NCBI GenBank assembly: GCA_016926505.1
Contig: JAFGOM010000043.1
Location: 1-34,040, forward strand
Source: Methanospirillaceae archaeon
GTDB taxonomy: Archaea > Halobacteriota > Methanomicrobia > Methanomicrobiales > Methanospirillaceae
Reading direction: 5' to 3'
Length of the DNA stretch: 34,040 nucleotides
The position numbers were made by a program, and so were the translations under genes. Below the pieces are notes generated by a model that was given only the letters and a program-made list of their open reading frames with translations, made no database searches and was not told where the DNA came from. Positions 1 through 8,986 of this stretch are shown here, piece after piece. Each line of letters opens with the position of its first letter. Position 1 is the stretch's first letter.

Positions 1-600
1 GTCAGAATCAAAAACCCATTCAGGGTTCGCATTGATTCTCCATCTAACTCGGCTCATATACGTCGCAGGTGACAGATATAAAGATTATGTGTTCGGTGTC
101 AATATCGTCATTGCAACCCCTGATTCTTGAATTTTTGTTATTCCGATTTTCATTTGATAATTGCAAAAGAATATTGTCGTATGTGTCTTTACTGAATCAA
201 ATTTTGATTTTTTTTCTCTTTGTAGATATTCGATCCAAAAAAGACACGCACACAGTCTAACATCCCGTGATATCGGAATAAATGATGTTCGTTTTAGAAC
301 CAAGAAGCATTACCGGAAATTTTTCCTTTAATCTGCCTGCTATCCCGGATTTCTTTATCAGCAATTACCGGTTCAGGACAGAACCTCTCAAAAATCAGAA
401 GCCTGATGGAGAAAGGTATGACGGTGTTGATGCAAGAGAGAGTACCAAGCATGACATTTGAGTATCAGCTTGGGTGTTGAGTGTCATACCATTCCATCAG
501 GTGTACAATATCTCGTATGATCCTTTTTGGTAATAAGGTTTCTAATTGAGGGAAATCGCAAATTGGTCAAGGATCGTTCATTTCTTTACAATAATTCAAA
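1..600. other. Intergenic region without a recognisable gene
   Basis: No convincing coding sequence is visible in this AT-rich stretch. Short open frames on both strands (for example 69-260 plus and 85-303 minus) overlap each other, have low-complexity hydrophobic or AT-driven composition, and resemble no family I know. The only structured element is the nested inverted repeat at 402-501, listed separately. Confidence 0.5.
402..501. repeat. Nested imperfect inverted repeat (possible structured RNA or small relic element)
   Basis: The left arm (402-422, beginning CCTGATGG and ending GGTATGAC) pairs with the right arm (483-501, beginning GTCATACC and ending CCATCAGG). The two paired blocks on each side are separated by 4-5 unpaired bases on the left and 3 on the right. 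A second inner hairpin, CCAAGC (445-450) with GCTTGG (468-473), sits inside the loop. The direct octamer GGTGTTGA also occurs at 423-430 and 473-480. The two-level pairing is unlikely by chance, but neither promoter nor function can be assigned. It could be a small RNA or the remains of a miniature element. Confidence 0.45.
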
Positions 601-620
601 GAAACCGGAAAAAAAATGAA
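601..620 (-). terminator. T-rich transcription stop downstream of pyrDK
   Basis: On the minus strand, about 85 bases after the pyrK stop, there is a run of eight T (A at 609-616 on the plus strand). Archaeal termination commonly occurs on such U-tracts without a stem-loop. The assignment is an inference from position and composition. Confidence 0.35.
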
Positions 621-702
621 TTTTACACTTATTATTGAAAAATGACGATTATTATCTGCCCATTAGAACAATAGAGAGAAATATTCTATTTATTTTTCCA
701 TC

Positions 703-1467
703 TTACTTTTTGTCTTTATTCCCTGACGCGTCCCTTGAATATTTTCCAAATTCAGAAGAGATAAGTTGTGTACCAAAAAAAACAGGTCCGTCTGTACAAA
801 CACGCAGCCCCAGGGGATCCATGCAACAGGATCCGCAGATACCAATACCACATTTCATGTAGCGATGCAGACTAAACTGGGCGTTAAGAGCGAGATTTAT
901 GGAAACCAGGTGTTTTAGGATTGATACCATCATCATTTCAGGTCCGCATACAAGAATCGTATCATACCTGTCGGCCTGAATGGTTTTGAGAAGATCCACC
1001 ACATATCCGTGATGACCCCTGGATCCGTCATCTGTTGCAAGTAAAAGGTCGCAGAATTCCTGGATCTCCTGCACAAAGAGAAGTTCTGATTCGGTTCGTG
1101 CTCCAAGCAGGAACGTGACCGTATCCCATCCTCGTGCGACCGAAAGCAGGGGGGCGGCACCGACCCCCCCCGCAATAGCAAGAACCCTGCCATGAAGAGA
1201 AAATCCATTTCCAAACGGACCACGAATCCCAATCATATCATCTGGTTTCATCAAAAAGAGGGCAGATGTAGCATCTCCCACTTTCTGAATGGTTATTGCA
1301 TCAGGATGAGAAAGAGCCATCGGGATCTCATCAATACCGACTACCCAGACCATGACAAACTGACCGGGTTTATGCGGAAAGGGAGTGTCAAAATAGATCG
1401 TCCTGACAGTCGGTGTTTCATCCACAATCCGGGTGATACGAACCATAACCGGTAATGAATCACTCAT
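703..1467 (-). CDS. pyrK: Dihydroorotate dehydrogenase electron transfer subunit (PyrK)
   Basis: The 254-residue protein is the FAD and [2Fe-2S] subunit that carries electrons from the PyrD flavin to NAD+ in class 1B dihydroorotate dehydrogenase (pyrimidine synthesis, cytosol). It has a ferredoxin-reductase-like beta-barrel, a GPFGNGF segment, an NAD-binding GGVGAAPLL segment, and a C-terminal cysteine cluster with spacing C-x4-C-x2-C-x9-C, as expected for the [2Fe-2S] site. I chose the ATG at 1467 because the homologous N-terminus (MSDSLPVMVRI) begins there. The longer frame to 1563 would run deep into pyrD. The start overlaps the pyrD stop by 8 bases, so the two are almost certainly translationally coupled. 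The length is normal for PyrK. Confidence 0.93.
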   Translation of the reverse strand: MSDSLPVMVRITRIVDETPTVRTIYFDTPFPHKPGQFVMVWVVGIDEIPMALSHPDAITIQKVGDATSALFLMKPDDMIGIRGPFGNGFSLHGRVLAIAGGVGAAPLLSVARGWDTVTFLLGARTESELLFVQEIQEFCDLLLATDDGSRGHHGYVVDLLKTIQADRYDTILVCGPEMMMVSILKHLVSINLALNAQFSLHRYMKCGIGICGSCCMDPLGLRVCTDGPVFFGTQLISSEFGKYSRDASGNKDKK

Positions 1468-2347
1468 GGGCACACCCCACGATTTCAGTATCCGATACCC
1501 CGTCCTTACTATAAAGTTCCCGTGATATATGTTCAAAGACTGATACATCTTCCCCGACCGCACTCCCGATCTCTACTGCGCAGGCTCCTGCCATCATCAT
1601 CTCAATCACATCTTCAGCTTTTCCGATACCACCGCATCCAATTACAGGGATGGAACATGCCTCAAAAAGATCATACACAGCGCGTATTGCCATAGGGAAG
1701 ACTGCCTTTCCTGAAAGACCCCCATACCGGTTCCCCAGAACGGGTCTTTTAGCAGGGACTGATATTCGCATGGCCTTTACCGTATTTATTGCAACCAGGG
1801 CATCTGCTCCTCCTTCCTCGGCGGCACGACCTATCGTCGTGATATCTGTGACATTTGGAGTAAGCTTAACCCAGGTCGGGATATGCAGGGAACTCACCGC
1901 TTCAGTACACGCTCTGACCAGATCGGGAACTGTCCCAATGGATGCACCATATCCGGTAGCATGGGGACAACTGACATTTAACTCAAACGCTTTCGCGTAT
2001 CCCACAAACCATGACGCAACCTCGGCAAATTCATCGGGATTTCCACCGAATATACTCACGATTACCGGTTCCCCTTTGAGGGGTTTTAATTCTGAAACAA
2101 ATGCATTTGAAGGGTTGCACAGACCCATTGCATTGAGGTATCCATTCTCAAGCCTGACGAGACAGGGGCCGGGATGACCATCCCGGGGCTCCGGTCCGAT
2201 TGATTTTGTAACGACTGCACCGGCGCCCAGTCGCAGCATACGGGCCAGAGATGATCCCGTTGTTCCGAGCACGCCTGCAGCAAGAATCAGGTGATTGTGC
2301 ATACTGACCCTGCCAATTTCAAACGGGCCATTCTGCAATTGTATCAT
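1460..2347 (-). CDS. pyrD: Dihydroorotate dehydrogenase, catalytic subunit (PyrD, class 1B)
   Basis: This FMN TIM-barrel enzyme oxidises dihydroorotate to orotate in de novo UMP synthesis. Visible signatures are NHLILAAGVLG near the N-terminus, GAGAVVTKSI, the NVSCPH loop carrying the catalytic cysteine of class 1 enzymes, the NTVKAMRI segment, GGLSGKA, and the C-terminal phosphate-binding VIGCGGIGKAED and MMAGACAVEIG. The start is uncertain. The ATG at 2347 gives 295 residues and a family-like N-terminus; 2392 would leave only 9 bases before mdh, and 2302 would trim the first strand. pyrK follows with an 8-base overlap, which fits the two-subunit NAD-linked form. The gene diverges from mdh across about 54 bases. 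Confidence 0.92.
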   Translation of the reverse strand: MIQLQNGPFEIGRVSMHNHLILAAGVLGTTGSSLARMLRLGAGAVVTKSIGPEPRDGHPGPCLVRLENGYLNAMGLCNPSNAFVSELKPLKGEPVIVSIFGGNPDEFAEVASWFVGYAKAFELNVSCPHATGYGASIGTVPDLVRACTEAVSSLHIPTWVKLTPNVTDITTIGRAAEEGGADALVAINTVKAMRISVPAKRPVLGNRYGGLSGKAVFPMAIRAVYDLFEACSIPVIGCGGIGKAEDVIEMMMAGACAVEIGSAVGEDVSVFEHISRELYSKDGVSDTEIVGCAHE

Positions 2348-2401
2348 GAAAAGAAAATTGCAGTCAAGATAGTTATGTATTCTCCGGCACAACCTGTATG
2401 C

Positions 2402-3265
2402 ATGGTTACCCTCTGTGTATATGGTTCCGGCAGAATCGGCGGATGCGTTGCAAACCTTGCTGCATCACTGGGCATCATCGATAGCCTTCTCATTTATGAT
2501 ATCAATACCCCTTTCCTGCATGCCCAGAAGCTTGATCTCCTTCATGCGGATCGGGGCATTCCAATCAGTACTGATCTCAGTCTCATGCCCGAATGTGATA
2601 TTTGTCTTTTTACCGCAGGTCTGCCACGCGATCCGACCGTGGAGACCAGAACTGCACTACTAGATAGCAATATATCGGTTGCAAAGGATTTTATCAGTCA
2701 TCTGGCCGGATTTACCGGGATTCTCATCACCGTTACCAATCCCGTAGACTGTCTGAATAATTACTTCCAAAAAAAGACCGGACTACCCAGGGAGCGTGTA
2801 ATCGGGTTTGGCGGAGAACTGGACAGTGCCCGTTTTACCTGCAATCTCCATGAAAAGGGAATATTTGAGAAAGGCATCGTTCTTGGTCAGCACGGAGAGT
2901 ATCAGGTTCCCGTCTTCTCACATCTTGAGGCAAACCTCTCCCCAAAGATGCGCCAGACCATCCATGAGGAACTAAAAAATGCCAGCATGAAAGTAATTAA
3001 AGGAAAAGGAGCGACAGAGTACGGTCCCTGCTGGCATATCACCCGTCTTATCAAAGCGGTTGCAGAAGATACAAAGGAGCGCCAGATATGCTCCTGTATA
3101 TTAGAAGGAGAATATGGTATAGAAGGATGTTCTCTTGGCGTTCCGGCGATTATCGGTAAAGATGGCATCCTTTCCATTGAGGAATGGTCTCTTGATGCTG
3201 ATGAACAGGAAGGGATGAAAACCGCTTCCCAGTATATAAAAACCGTGTGCAGGAATATTGTATGA
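2402..3265 (+). CDS. mdh: Malate dehydrogenase (lactate/malate dehydrogenase family)
   Basis: The 287-residue NAD(P)-dependent 2-hydroxyacid dehydrogenase most likely interconverts malate and oxaloacetate in the incomplete citric acid cycle of methanogens. The Rossmann loop GSGRIGG is at the very N-terminus and the ribose-binding acid is in YDIN. The substrate-loop GLPRDP carries an arginine typical of malate rather than lactate enzymes. NPVDCLNNYF, GGELDSARF and the catalytic-histidine segment GQHGEYQVPVFS follow in the usual order. I chose the ATG at 2402 because the nucleotide fold begins there; the longer frame from 2291 adds 37 unrelated residues and invades pyrD. The stop overlaps the polB start as ATGA, so it heads an operon with polB and cfbB. 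The substrate loop appears to have one extra residue compared with typical archaeal forms. Confidence 0.88.
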   Translation: MVTLCVYGSGRIGGCVANLAASLGIIDSLLIYDINTPFLHAQKLDLLHADRGIPISTDLSLMPECDICLFTAGLPRDPTVETRTALLDSNISVAKDFISHLAGFTGILITVTNPVDCLNNYFQKKTGLPRERVIGFGGELDSARFTCNLHEKGIFEKGIVLGQHGEYQVPVFSHLEANLSPKMRQTIHEELKNASMKVIKGKGATEYGPCWHITRLIKAVAEDTKERQICSCILEGEYGIEGCSLGVPAIIGKDGILSIEEWSLDADEQEGMKTASQYIKTVCRNIV

Positions 3266-5697
3266 GTGACGAGCTCGCTCTTGCCATCAGCCAGGTTGAG
3301 TATTCAGGTTCCGGTGACGGAACCATCATCCATATCTTTGGAAGAACACGTGATGGTACAGCAAAGCATGTTCAGGTGAGCGGATTTCGCCCTTACTTTT
3401 ATGTTCTGGCAAAACAGGCAGAAGGAACTCTTCCTTCTCTTATTGCGGAACGCGATCCGGCAACATACCGGTCAATTAAGGGGGATCAGGTAAAAAGACT
3501 GTATACCCACCGGCCCATGGATGTCCGGGAGGCGCGTGCAGATTTTACGCATTTTGAGGCAGATATCCCGTTTGCGACCCGGTATATGATCGATACAGGT
3601 ATAACGGCCGGTGCCCTGATTCCAGTGTCTGCCTCCCCCTCTGATGTTTTAATAGATTTCCGAACTATCAAACCGGCACCGGTTTTTGCTCCGGTCCGGT
3701 ACTGCCTGTGTGATATTGAGTGCGAAGACGATAAAGGAGGTCTGCCGATCCCTGACAGGGATGCAATTATCTGTATCACCTGTTACGATTCATACGAGGC
3801 AACATACACCACGTTCCTCCTCTCCCATCCCCGGACCCTGGCAGATTCAGGACCCGGATCCACCGCTACCGCGGAATCGGATAATTCCAACAACATTCGC
3901 CTTCCAGATACTACCGTATACACATTTACAAATGAAAAAGCCCTGCTTTTAGCCTTTAGTGAACATATCAGAAGAACGGATCCTGATATCCTGTCAGGCT
4001 GGAACTTCACAAACTTTGATCTGCCATTTATCACCAGACGAATGGCAGTCCAGAACCTTGCGCCTTCCCTTCTCGCCCGATTACCCGGGGGATCCGACCG
4101 GACACCGATCAGGGGGCGGATTGATTTTGATCTTCTGGCTGCATATAAACGGATGCAGTCGAGTAAACTCGAGTCATACCGGCTTGATGCAATCGGGAAA
4201 CGGGAAGTCGGAGAAGTGAAGGCTTTTCATTATCAGGCCGGGATGACCTCGAGATTATGGCGGGAGAATCCACGGGAACTGGTTGTATACAACCGGAAAG
4301 ATGTTGAACTGTGTGTCCTTATCAATAAAAAGAACAGTATAATCGAATTTTATCAGGAGATAGCCAGGTATGTCGGTTGTCCCCTCGATCGGACATTAAA
4401 CTCGTCCCAGGTTATCGATATCTATATCCTGCGAAAAGCCTTCGGCAGGTTTGTTCTGCCTTCCAAGGGATATACCGATGCAGAAGAATTTGAAGGGGCA
4501 ACCGTGTTTGAACCAAGCAAAGGACTGCTTGAGAATGTGGTTGTACTGGATCTCAAATCACTCTACCCGATGGCAATGATGACCATCAATGCTTCACCTG
4601 AGACCAAAAGACCGGACGGGGATCTTGTTGCACCAAACGGAATACGCTTTGCCAGCACTCCCGATGGTCTTACCCGGAGTATCATTGGTGAACTGATGCA
4701 GGAACGTGATGAAAAGAAACGTATCAGAGACACCTATCCCTTCGGATCGGAAGAATATCACCGGTATGATATGCAGCAGGGAGTCATCAAAGTCATCATG
4801 AACACGTATTACGGAGTAAGCGGGTATGCCCGGTTCCGACTCTATGACAGGGAGATTGGATCGGCGGTTACCTCGGTCGGCCGGGCCATCATCATGCATA
4901 CACGGAAGATAATTGAAGGAATGGGATATCCGGTCGTGTATGGCGACACCGATTCGTGCATGATACAGCTTCCCAAAGGAGATCTCCCGGCTACCATAAA
5001 ACGGGCACGTGAGATTGAAACGGTCTTAAATGAGAGTTATGACGCTTTCGCTCGGGAACAACTCAACGCAGAGGTTCATTACTTCTCGATAAAATTTGAG
5101 AAGGTATATAAGCGGTTCTTTCAGGCAGGAAAAAAGAAACGATACGCAGGGAACCTCATCTGGAAAGAAGGGAAAGAGGTTTGTGAGACCGACATGGTCG
5201 GATTTGAGACAAAACGCAGTGATTCACCCCTGTTAACCAGAGAGGTTCAGAAGAAGGTCATGGAACTGATACTTGCCGGAGCCGGGCTTGCCGAACTGAA
5301 GAGTTACGTTGGAGAGATCATAAAGAAATATCGTGCAGGAGCGTTTTCTCTTGACGAGATCGGTATCCCCGGGGGAATCGGTAAGGAACTAAAGGAGTAC
5401 GAAACCGATGACGCTCATATCAGGGGAGCTCACTATGCAAATACTCACTTCGGAACAACCTTTGGAAAAGGGAGTAAACCAAAACGGATATACATAAAGC
5501 AGGTAAAAGGCATGTATCCCAATACCGATGTTGTCTGTTTTGAGTATGGCGACCAGGTTCCCGACAATTTCATTGTTGACCGGGAACTTATGCTTGAGAA
5601 GACGATACGGCAGCCAATCGAACGTATCATCGAACCGATCGGGTGGTCATGGAGTGATCTTGATCCTTCAAGAACTACCCTCTCTGACTTTTTTTAA
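3262..5697 (+). CDS. polB: Family B DNA polymerase with 3'-5' proofreading exonuclease
   Basis: This is a replicative-type archaeal DNA polymerase of 811 residues. Exonuclease motifs are intact: Exo I D-I-E at about 151-153, Exo II NFTNFD near 248-253, Exo III YNRKD at 343-347. Polymerase motifs are also intact: A with DLKSLYP at 430-436, B with KVIMNTYYG at 510-518, C with YGDTDS at 560-565, and a KKKRYAG thumb motif. All catalytic aspartates are present. There is no intein, although archaeal polB genes often carry one. The start at 3262 is set by the ATGA overlap with mdh; the frame extends 15 bases upstream, but those residues are inside mdh. A run of seven T just before the stop codon (positions 5688-5694) precedes cfbB by only a few bases. 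Confidence 0.95.
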   Translation: MSDELALAISQVEYSGSGDGTIIHIFGRTRDGTAKHVQVSGFRPYFYVLAKQAEGTLPSLIAERDPATYRSIKGDQVKRLYTHRPMDVREARADFTHFEADIPFATRYMIDTGITAGALIPVSASPSDVLIDFRTIKPAPVFAPVRYCLCDIECEDDKGGLPIPDRDAIICITCYDSYEATYTTFLLSHPRTLADSGPGSTATAESDNSNNIRLPDTTVYTFTNEKALLLAFSEHIRRTDPDILSGWNFTNFDLPFITRRMAVQNLAPSLLARLPGGSDRTPIRGRIDFDLLAAYKRMQSSKLESYRLDAIGKREVGEVKAFHYQAGMTSRLWRENPRELVVYNRKDVELCVLINKKNSIIEFYQEIARYVGCPLDRTLNSSQVIDIYILRKAFGRFVLPSKGYTDAEEFEGATVFEPSKGLLENVVVLDLKSLYPMAMMTINASPETKRPDGDLVAPNGIRFASTPDGLTRSIIGELMQERDEKKRIRDTYPFGSEEYHRYDMQQGVIKVIMNTYYGVSGYARFRLYDREIGSAVTSVGRAIIMHTRKIIEGMGYPVVYGDTDSCMIQLPKGDLPATIKRAREIETVLNESYDAFAREQLNAEVHYFSIKFEKVYKRFFQAGKKKRYAGNLIWKEGKEVCETDMVGFETKRSDSPLLTREVQKKVMELILAGAGLAELKSYVGEIIKKYRAGAFSLDEIGIPGGIGKELKEYETDDAHIRGAHYANTHFGTTFGKGSKPKRIYIKQVKGMYPNTDVVCFEYGDQVPDNFIVDRELMLEKTIRQPIERIIEPIGWSWSDLDPSRTTLSDFF

Positions 5698-5702
5698 AAA
5701 CC

Positions 5703-7127
5703 ATGACGTTAAGAACAACGAAAGGCCAGCCGGAAGAGGCTGCATCGCTGAAAAGAGAGAAAAAACTAAAATCAGGGAAGATAACCATACCGAGAATCGT
5801 GATCGGCGGAGTCAGTTCCGGTTGTGGCAAGACCACGGTTGCCAAGGGTATTATGCAGGCTCTGGTCAGGCAGGGTCTGATTGTTCAGCCCTTTAAGATA
5901 GGGCCTGATTTTATTGATCCCAGCCACCATACCGCACTCTGCGGGAGACCATCGTTTAATCTCGATCTCTTCATAATGGGAGAAGAAGCCATCAGGAACA
6001 CGGTAACAGAAGCTTCCCGTGGAGCTGATATCGCAGTAATTGAAGGAGTTATGGGACTCTATGACGGGCTTGACGGGACGACAACAGCCAGCACAGCAGA
6101 TGTTGCTGCAATCCTCTCTGCACCGGTTATCCTTGTCATCGATGTATCAGGTATGTCTGCAAGTGCCCATGCAATCGTTCGCGGTTTTCGTGACTATAAC
6201 CCGGACCTTGACCTGAGGGGAGTTATCTTTAACCGGGTGGGAAGCGAGCGTCATGCGGCGATGATAAATCTGACCCGTGAATCCGAACATCTGGGATTTA
6301 TTCAGAAAGATGATCTTCTCTCGATGCAGAGCCGCCATCTCGGCCTGTTCATGGGAACCGAGATCCCGGATGCCGGGCAGGTCGGGGATATTATCAGCAG
6401 ATCCTGCGATCTTGAAAGAATTAAGAGAATTGCACAGAGTGCACCGGCGCTTTCCCATACCTCCCCTCTCCGGGAGAGAGATCATTCCCATAACAAGGTG
6501 AAAGTCGGCATCGCATCTGATTCGGCATTCTGCTTTTATTATCGCCATAACCTGGATCTGCTTGAACAGGCAGGAGCAGATCTTGTTTACTTCAGCCCGA
6601 TTACCGATCCCCTCCCTGACGTGGATGCACTCTATCTGGGAGGCGGGTACCCGGAACTGCATGCGAAAGCCCTTTCATCCTCCCTGTCCTGCAGGCAGAT
6701 ACCGCCGGTAGTAGATGACGGTATGCCGGTTTATGCTGAATGTGGCGGTCTTTTGTTCCTTAGCCGCGGAATAGAATTACTAGGGGGAGAGAAATATAAA
6801 TGGGCAGGTGTACTGGGCGCTGATGCAAAAATGCATGCACGGTTCTGTGCACTCGGATATACCGAAGGGATCTGCAGGACAGGAATCGGCGGACCAGGTC
6901 TTGCACCGGACGGGATCGGGATTTTGGGACACGAATTTCATTACTCTTCCCTGATAACTGACCGGGATGCAACATTTGCGATCGAATTATCCCGGGGAGA
7001 GGGAATAACTGATAACCGGGATGGAATGTACATCCATAACACTATGGGCTGTTACACCCACTCGTATTTCTCGGAAAAGTTTGCAGAGGTCATCGTCTCT
7101 GCAGCCCATACCTACCAGAAACAGTAG
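5703..7127 (+). CDS. cfbB: a,c-diamide synthase, CbiA/CfbB family (probably Ni-sirohydrochlorin a,c-diamide synthase)
   Basis: The ATP- and glutamine-dependent enzyme amidates the a and c acetate side chains of a corrinoid or Ni-sirohydrochlorin. In methanogens this family includes CfbB of coenzyme F430 synthesis as well as CbiA of cobamide synthesis; the sequence alone does not settle which. The N-terminal dethiobiotin-synthetase-like domain has a P-loop GGVSSGCGKTT at 35-45, KIGPDFIDP, and the EGVMGLYDG signature. The C-terminal amidotransferase domain has the nucleophile cysteine at about 347 (YAECGG) and histidines at about 410 and 413 (GHEFHY). At 474 residues it is a little long because of a lysine-rich N-terminal extension of about 25 residues; a non-ATG start closer to the P-loop is possible. 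It begins 5 bases after the polB stop, so it is probably co-transcribed. Confidence 0.9.
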   Translation: MTLRTTKGQPEEAASLKREKKLKSGKITIPRIVIGGVSSGCGKTTVAKGIMQALVRQGLIVQPFKIGPDFIDPSHHTALCGRPSFNLDLFIMGEEAIRNTVTEASRGADIAVIEGVMGLYDGLDGTTTASTADVAAILSAPVILVIDVSGMSASAHAIVRGFRDYNPDLDLRGVIFNRVGSERHAAMINLTRESEHLGFIQKDDLLSMQSRHLGLFMGTEIPDAGQVGDIISRSCDLERIKRIAQSAPALSHTSPLRERDHSHNKVKVGIASDSAFCFYYRHNLDLLEQAGADLVYFSPITDPLPDVDALYLGGGYPELHAKALSSSLSCRQIPPVVDDGMPVYAECGGLLFLSRGIELLGGEKYKWAGVLGADAKMHARFCALGYTEGICRTGIGGPGLAPDGIGILGHEFHYSSLITDRDATFAIELSRGEGITDNRDGMYIHNTMGCYTHSYFSEKFAEVIVSAAHTYQKQ

Positions 7128-7132
7128 TTATC

Positions 7133-7159
7133 CCTGATATTTCGATATTTTTATCCAGG
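7133..7159 (+). terminator. Hairpin and T-tract after cfbB
   Basis: Five bases after the cfbB stop, ATAT-TTCG-ATAT (7137-7148) can form a small hairpin with a UUCG loop, followed by five T. An outer CCTG/CAGG pair (7133-7136 and 7156-7159) may extend it. The role is inferred from position and shape. Confidence 0.4.
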
Positions 7160-7240
7160 CATTCTCCTGCTACAGCAGAGAAGGTTGCATTATGACATCA
7201 TTTTATCTTCCGACGTTCCTGCTAAAGGAGAGTTAAAAGG

Positions 7241-7357
7241 ATGTTTTATCGTGAATCATCCTGTTATCAGGAAAACAATAGGATCAGCCCGGAAAAATCG
7301 CTGATAATGGTGCATCCGGAGCACCAGCACCACAGGGGATTGAACGGACCGGATTGA
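7241..7357 (+). CDS. Possible small histidine-rich ORF (uncertain)
   Basis: A 38-codon frame starts with ATG at 7241 and is preceded by the purine-rich AAAGGAGAGTTAAAAGG, which includes a good ribosome-binding-like GGAG. The product is polar and has a histidine cluster (HPEHQHH) near the C-terminus. I recognise no homologue. It lies in the 239-base gap between the convergent cfbB and pyrophosphatase genes, which otherwise holds nothing I can assign. It may be spurious. Confidence 0.2.
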   Translation: MFYRESSCYQENNRISPEKSLIMVHPEHQHHRGLNGPD

Positions 7358-7366
7358 CCTCTATTT

Positions 7367-8986
7367 TTATAATAAACGCAGTTTTTGCCCAAATACCGGA
7401 AGAAAATCATTTTTACGGGACATCACCCCGGGAAGCCTGACAGGTTGATCGAGATACCCTAATCCATCCAGCAGGGAATGGTTTCCTGCGGCGAAGAGGT
7501 AACTGACCTGGTCAATGACATCAGTAAATAAAACCAGGTAGAGATCAACAGAATGCTGTAACCGGGCCTCGCCGGCCTCCCTGATGATGGTTTCACGGTT
7601 TTTATAAGGATATTCATCAGAAGCGATCAGCACCTGTGCAATGATGACTGAGGTATCAAAGAGAGTATAGGATTTCGTGTCACGGGTAAGCAGTTCTGAC
7701 AGGGGAATCGATGTCGTATCCATCCCGCTCTCTATGAGGGATGTGCCATACTCCTGTGGTTGTATCCCTGAAAGCGATGCGAGATATGCCACTGCATCCC
7801 TGTCCTTTCCGGTTGTCGTGGACATCCTCAATACAAGAGTATCAGAGAGTATCCCTGCCAGCAACAATCCTGCAATCTGTTCTTTCGGATCAATACCTGC
7901 TTCCCGGTACAGGTTTGTAATAATGGTGGATGTAGATCCGACCGGCTCATTGCGAAACCGGATGGGCCGAAGAGTCGTTATCGCTCCCAGCCGGTGATGG
8001 TCGATAATCTCGAGGATCTCGGCAGTCTCGATGCCATCCACGGCCTGGGCATATTCGTTATGATCAACAAGAATGACTGATTTGTGAATCTCGGTAAGGA
8101 AGGTGTTTCGTGATATCATCCCAAGCAGTCTGCCATCCTCGTCGATAACACAGGCAGTCCGGTACGGTGAGTTGGTAACAATCCGGGTAGCAGCCCCGAT
8201 ATACTCATCGCACTGCACCGTCTGGACATCGGTTGCCATGATATGTTCTGCAGGGTGCGAGAGGTGTATCATTCTCCCGACTGAAAATGCATCAAACGGT
8301 GTTTTTAGGATTGAGACCTCTCTGGCATCTGCTGCGCTGATAACACGATCACCAAGAGGTGCGTCCTGCGCGATGATGAGGGCAGCAATACCTGCAGATA
8401 TGAGTGCCAGCTGTGCCGGTTCATCATCTCCGACAACGGCAATATCACCGTTTTTTAAGAGGGAGAGAGAGACATGGAGTGCATCAATAACGATGGTAAC
8501 GTTTCCATCCAGTCTTTTGGGCCCTGCTTCAGATGCCAGGTCTGCCTGCAGAATCCGTGCAAGAGATTGCAGACTGATGGGACCGACCCGCAGGCCCGGG
8601 CCAAGATGCGGAGTTACATAGGCACGCGCAAGCCCGTGTTCACTGACAAGACCACAGAGTTTCCCGTTTTCTCCCACGATGGGTATGTTCCTCACGTCAT
8701 GTTCTTCCATTAATGCCGCGACATCAATGGCAGGCATATCAGAGGGGGCTTTTTGTGAATACAGGAAAGGGATGTCTGCCACCTGTGGTTCAACGTTCTC
8801 AAGAAGGACAGGAGGATCAATATGCAGGGTATTTAATACAAATGTGGTCTCTGCGTTGATATCTCCGCACCGGGCCGCAATAAAGTCCCCGTCCCGGGTT
8901 TGGGATAAGAGACTGGCATATGCTATTGCACTAGCAATACTGTCGGTATCAGGGTTACGATGACCCATCACATACGTTTTCTGCAT
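7367..8986 (-). CDS. ppaC: Family II (Mn-dependent) inorganic pyrophosphatase with CBS-DRTGG-CBS regulatory insert
   Basis: The cytosolic DHH-superfamily enzyme hydrolyses pyrophosphate to phosphate. In the 539-residue form starting at 8986 the order is: DHH motif GHRNPDTDS (8-16), CBS1 (about 80-122), DRTGG-like domain (about 137-248), CBS2 (about 250-300), second DHH part with VDHNEYAQA and IDHHRLG (307-334), and DHHA2 domain with the substrate-binding SRK at 523-525. The insert has the same layout as the adenine-nucleotide-regulated CBS pyrophosphatases known from clostridia, so control by AMP/ATP or related nucleotides is likely. The ATG at 8986 is chosen because the DHH fold begins at once and GAGG lies just before it; the open frame reaches 9181, across the uvrA start. 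It diverges from uvrA with a 159-base gap. Confidence 0.9.
   Translation of the reverse strand: MQKTYVMGHRNPDTDSIASAIAYASLLSQTRDGDFIAARCGDINAETTFVLNTLHIDPPVLLENVEPQVADIPFLYSQKAPSDMPAIDVAALMEEHDVRNIPIVGENGKLCGLVSEHGLARAYVTPHLGPGLRVGPISLQSLARILQADLASEAGPKRLDGNVTIVIDALHVSLSLLKNGDIAVVGDDEPAQLALISAGIAALIIAQDAPLGDRVISAADAREVSILKTPFDAFSVGRMIHLSHPAEHIMATDVQTVQCDEYIGAATRIVTNSPYRTACVIDEDGRLLGMISRNTFLTEIHKSVILVDHNEYAQAVDGIETAEILEIIDHHRLGAITTLRPIRFRNEPVGSTSTIITNLYREAGIDPKEQIAGLLLAGILSDTLVLRMSTTTGKDRDAVAYLASLSGIQPQEYGTSLIESGMDTTSIPLSELLTRDTKSYTLFDTSVIIAQVLIASDEYPYKNRETIIREAGEARLQHSVDLYLVLFTDVIDQVSYLFAAGNHSLLDGLGYLDQPVRLPGVMSRKNDFLPVFGQKLRLL

Noticed and set aside
635-862. Plus-strand frame over the end of pyrK
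   Set aside because: Antisense to the [2Fe-2S] region of pyrK, with no family similarity.
1140-1175. G and C homopolymers as a phase-variable tract
   Set aside because: They encode the conserved glycine-rich NAD-binding segment of PyrK and are explained by coding.
2291-2401. N-terminal extension of malate dehydrogenase from 2291
   Set aside because: The added 37 residues do not belong to the fold and overlap the divergent pyrD start region; the Rossmann strand begins at 2402.
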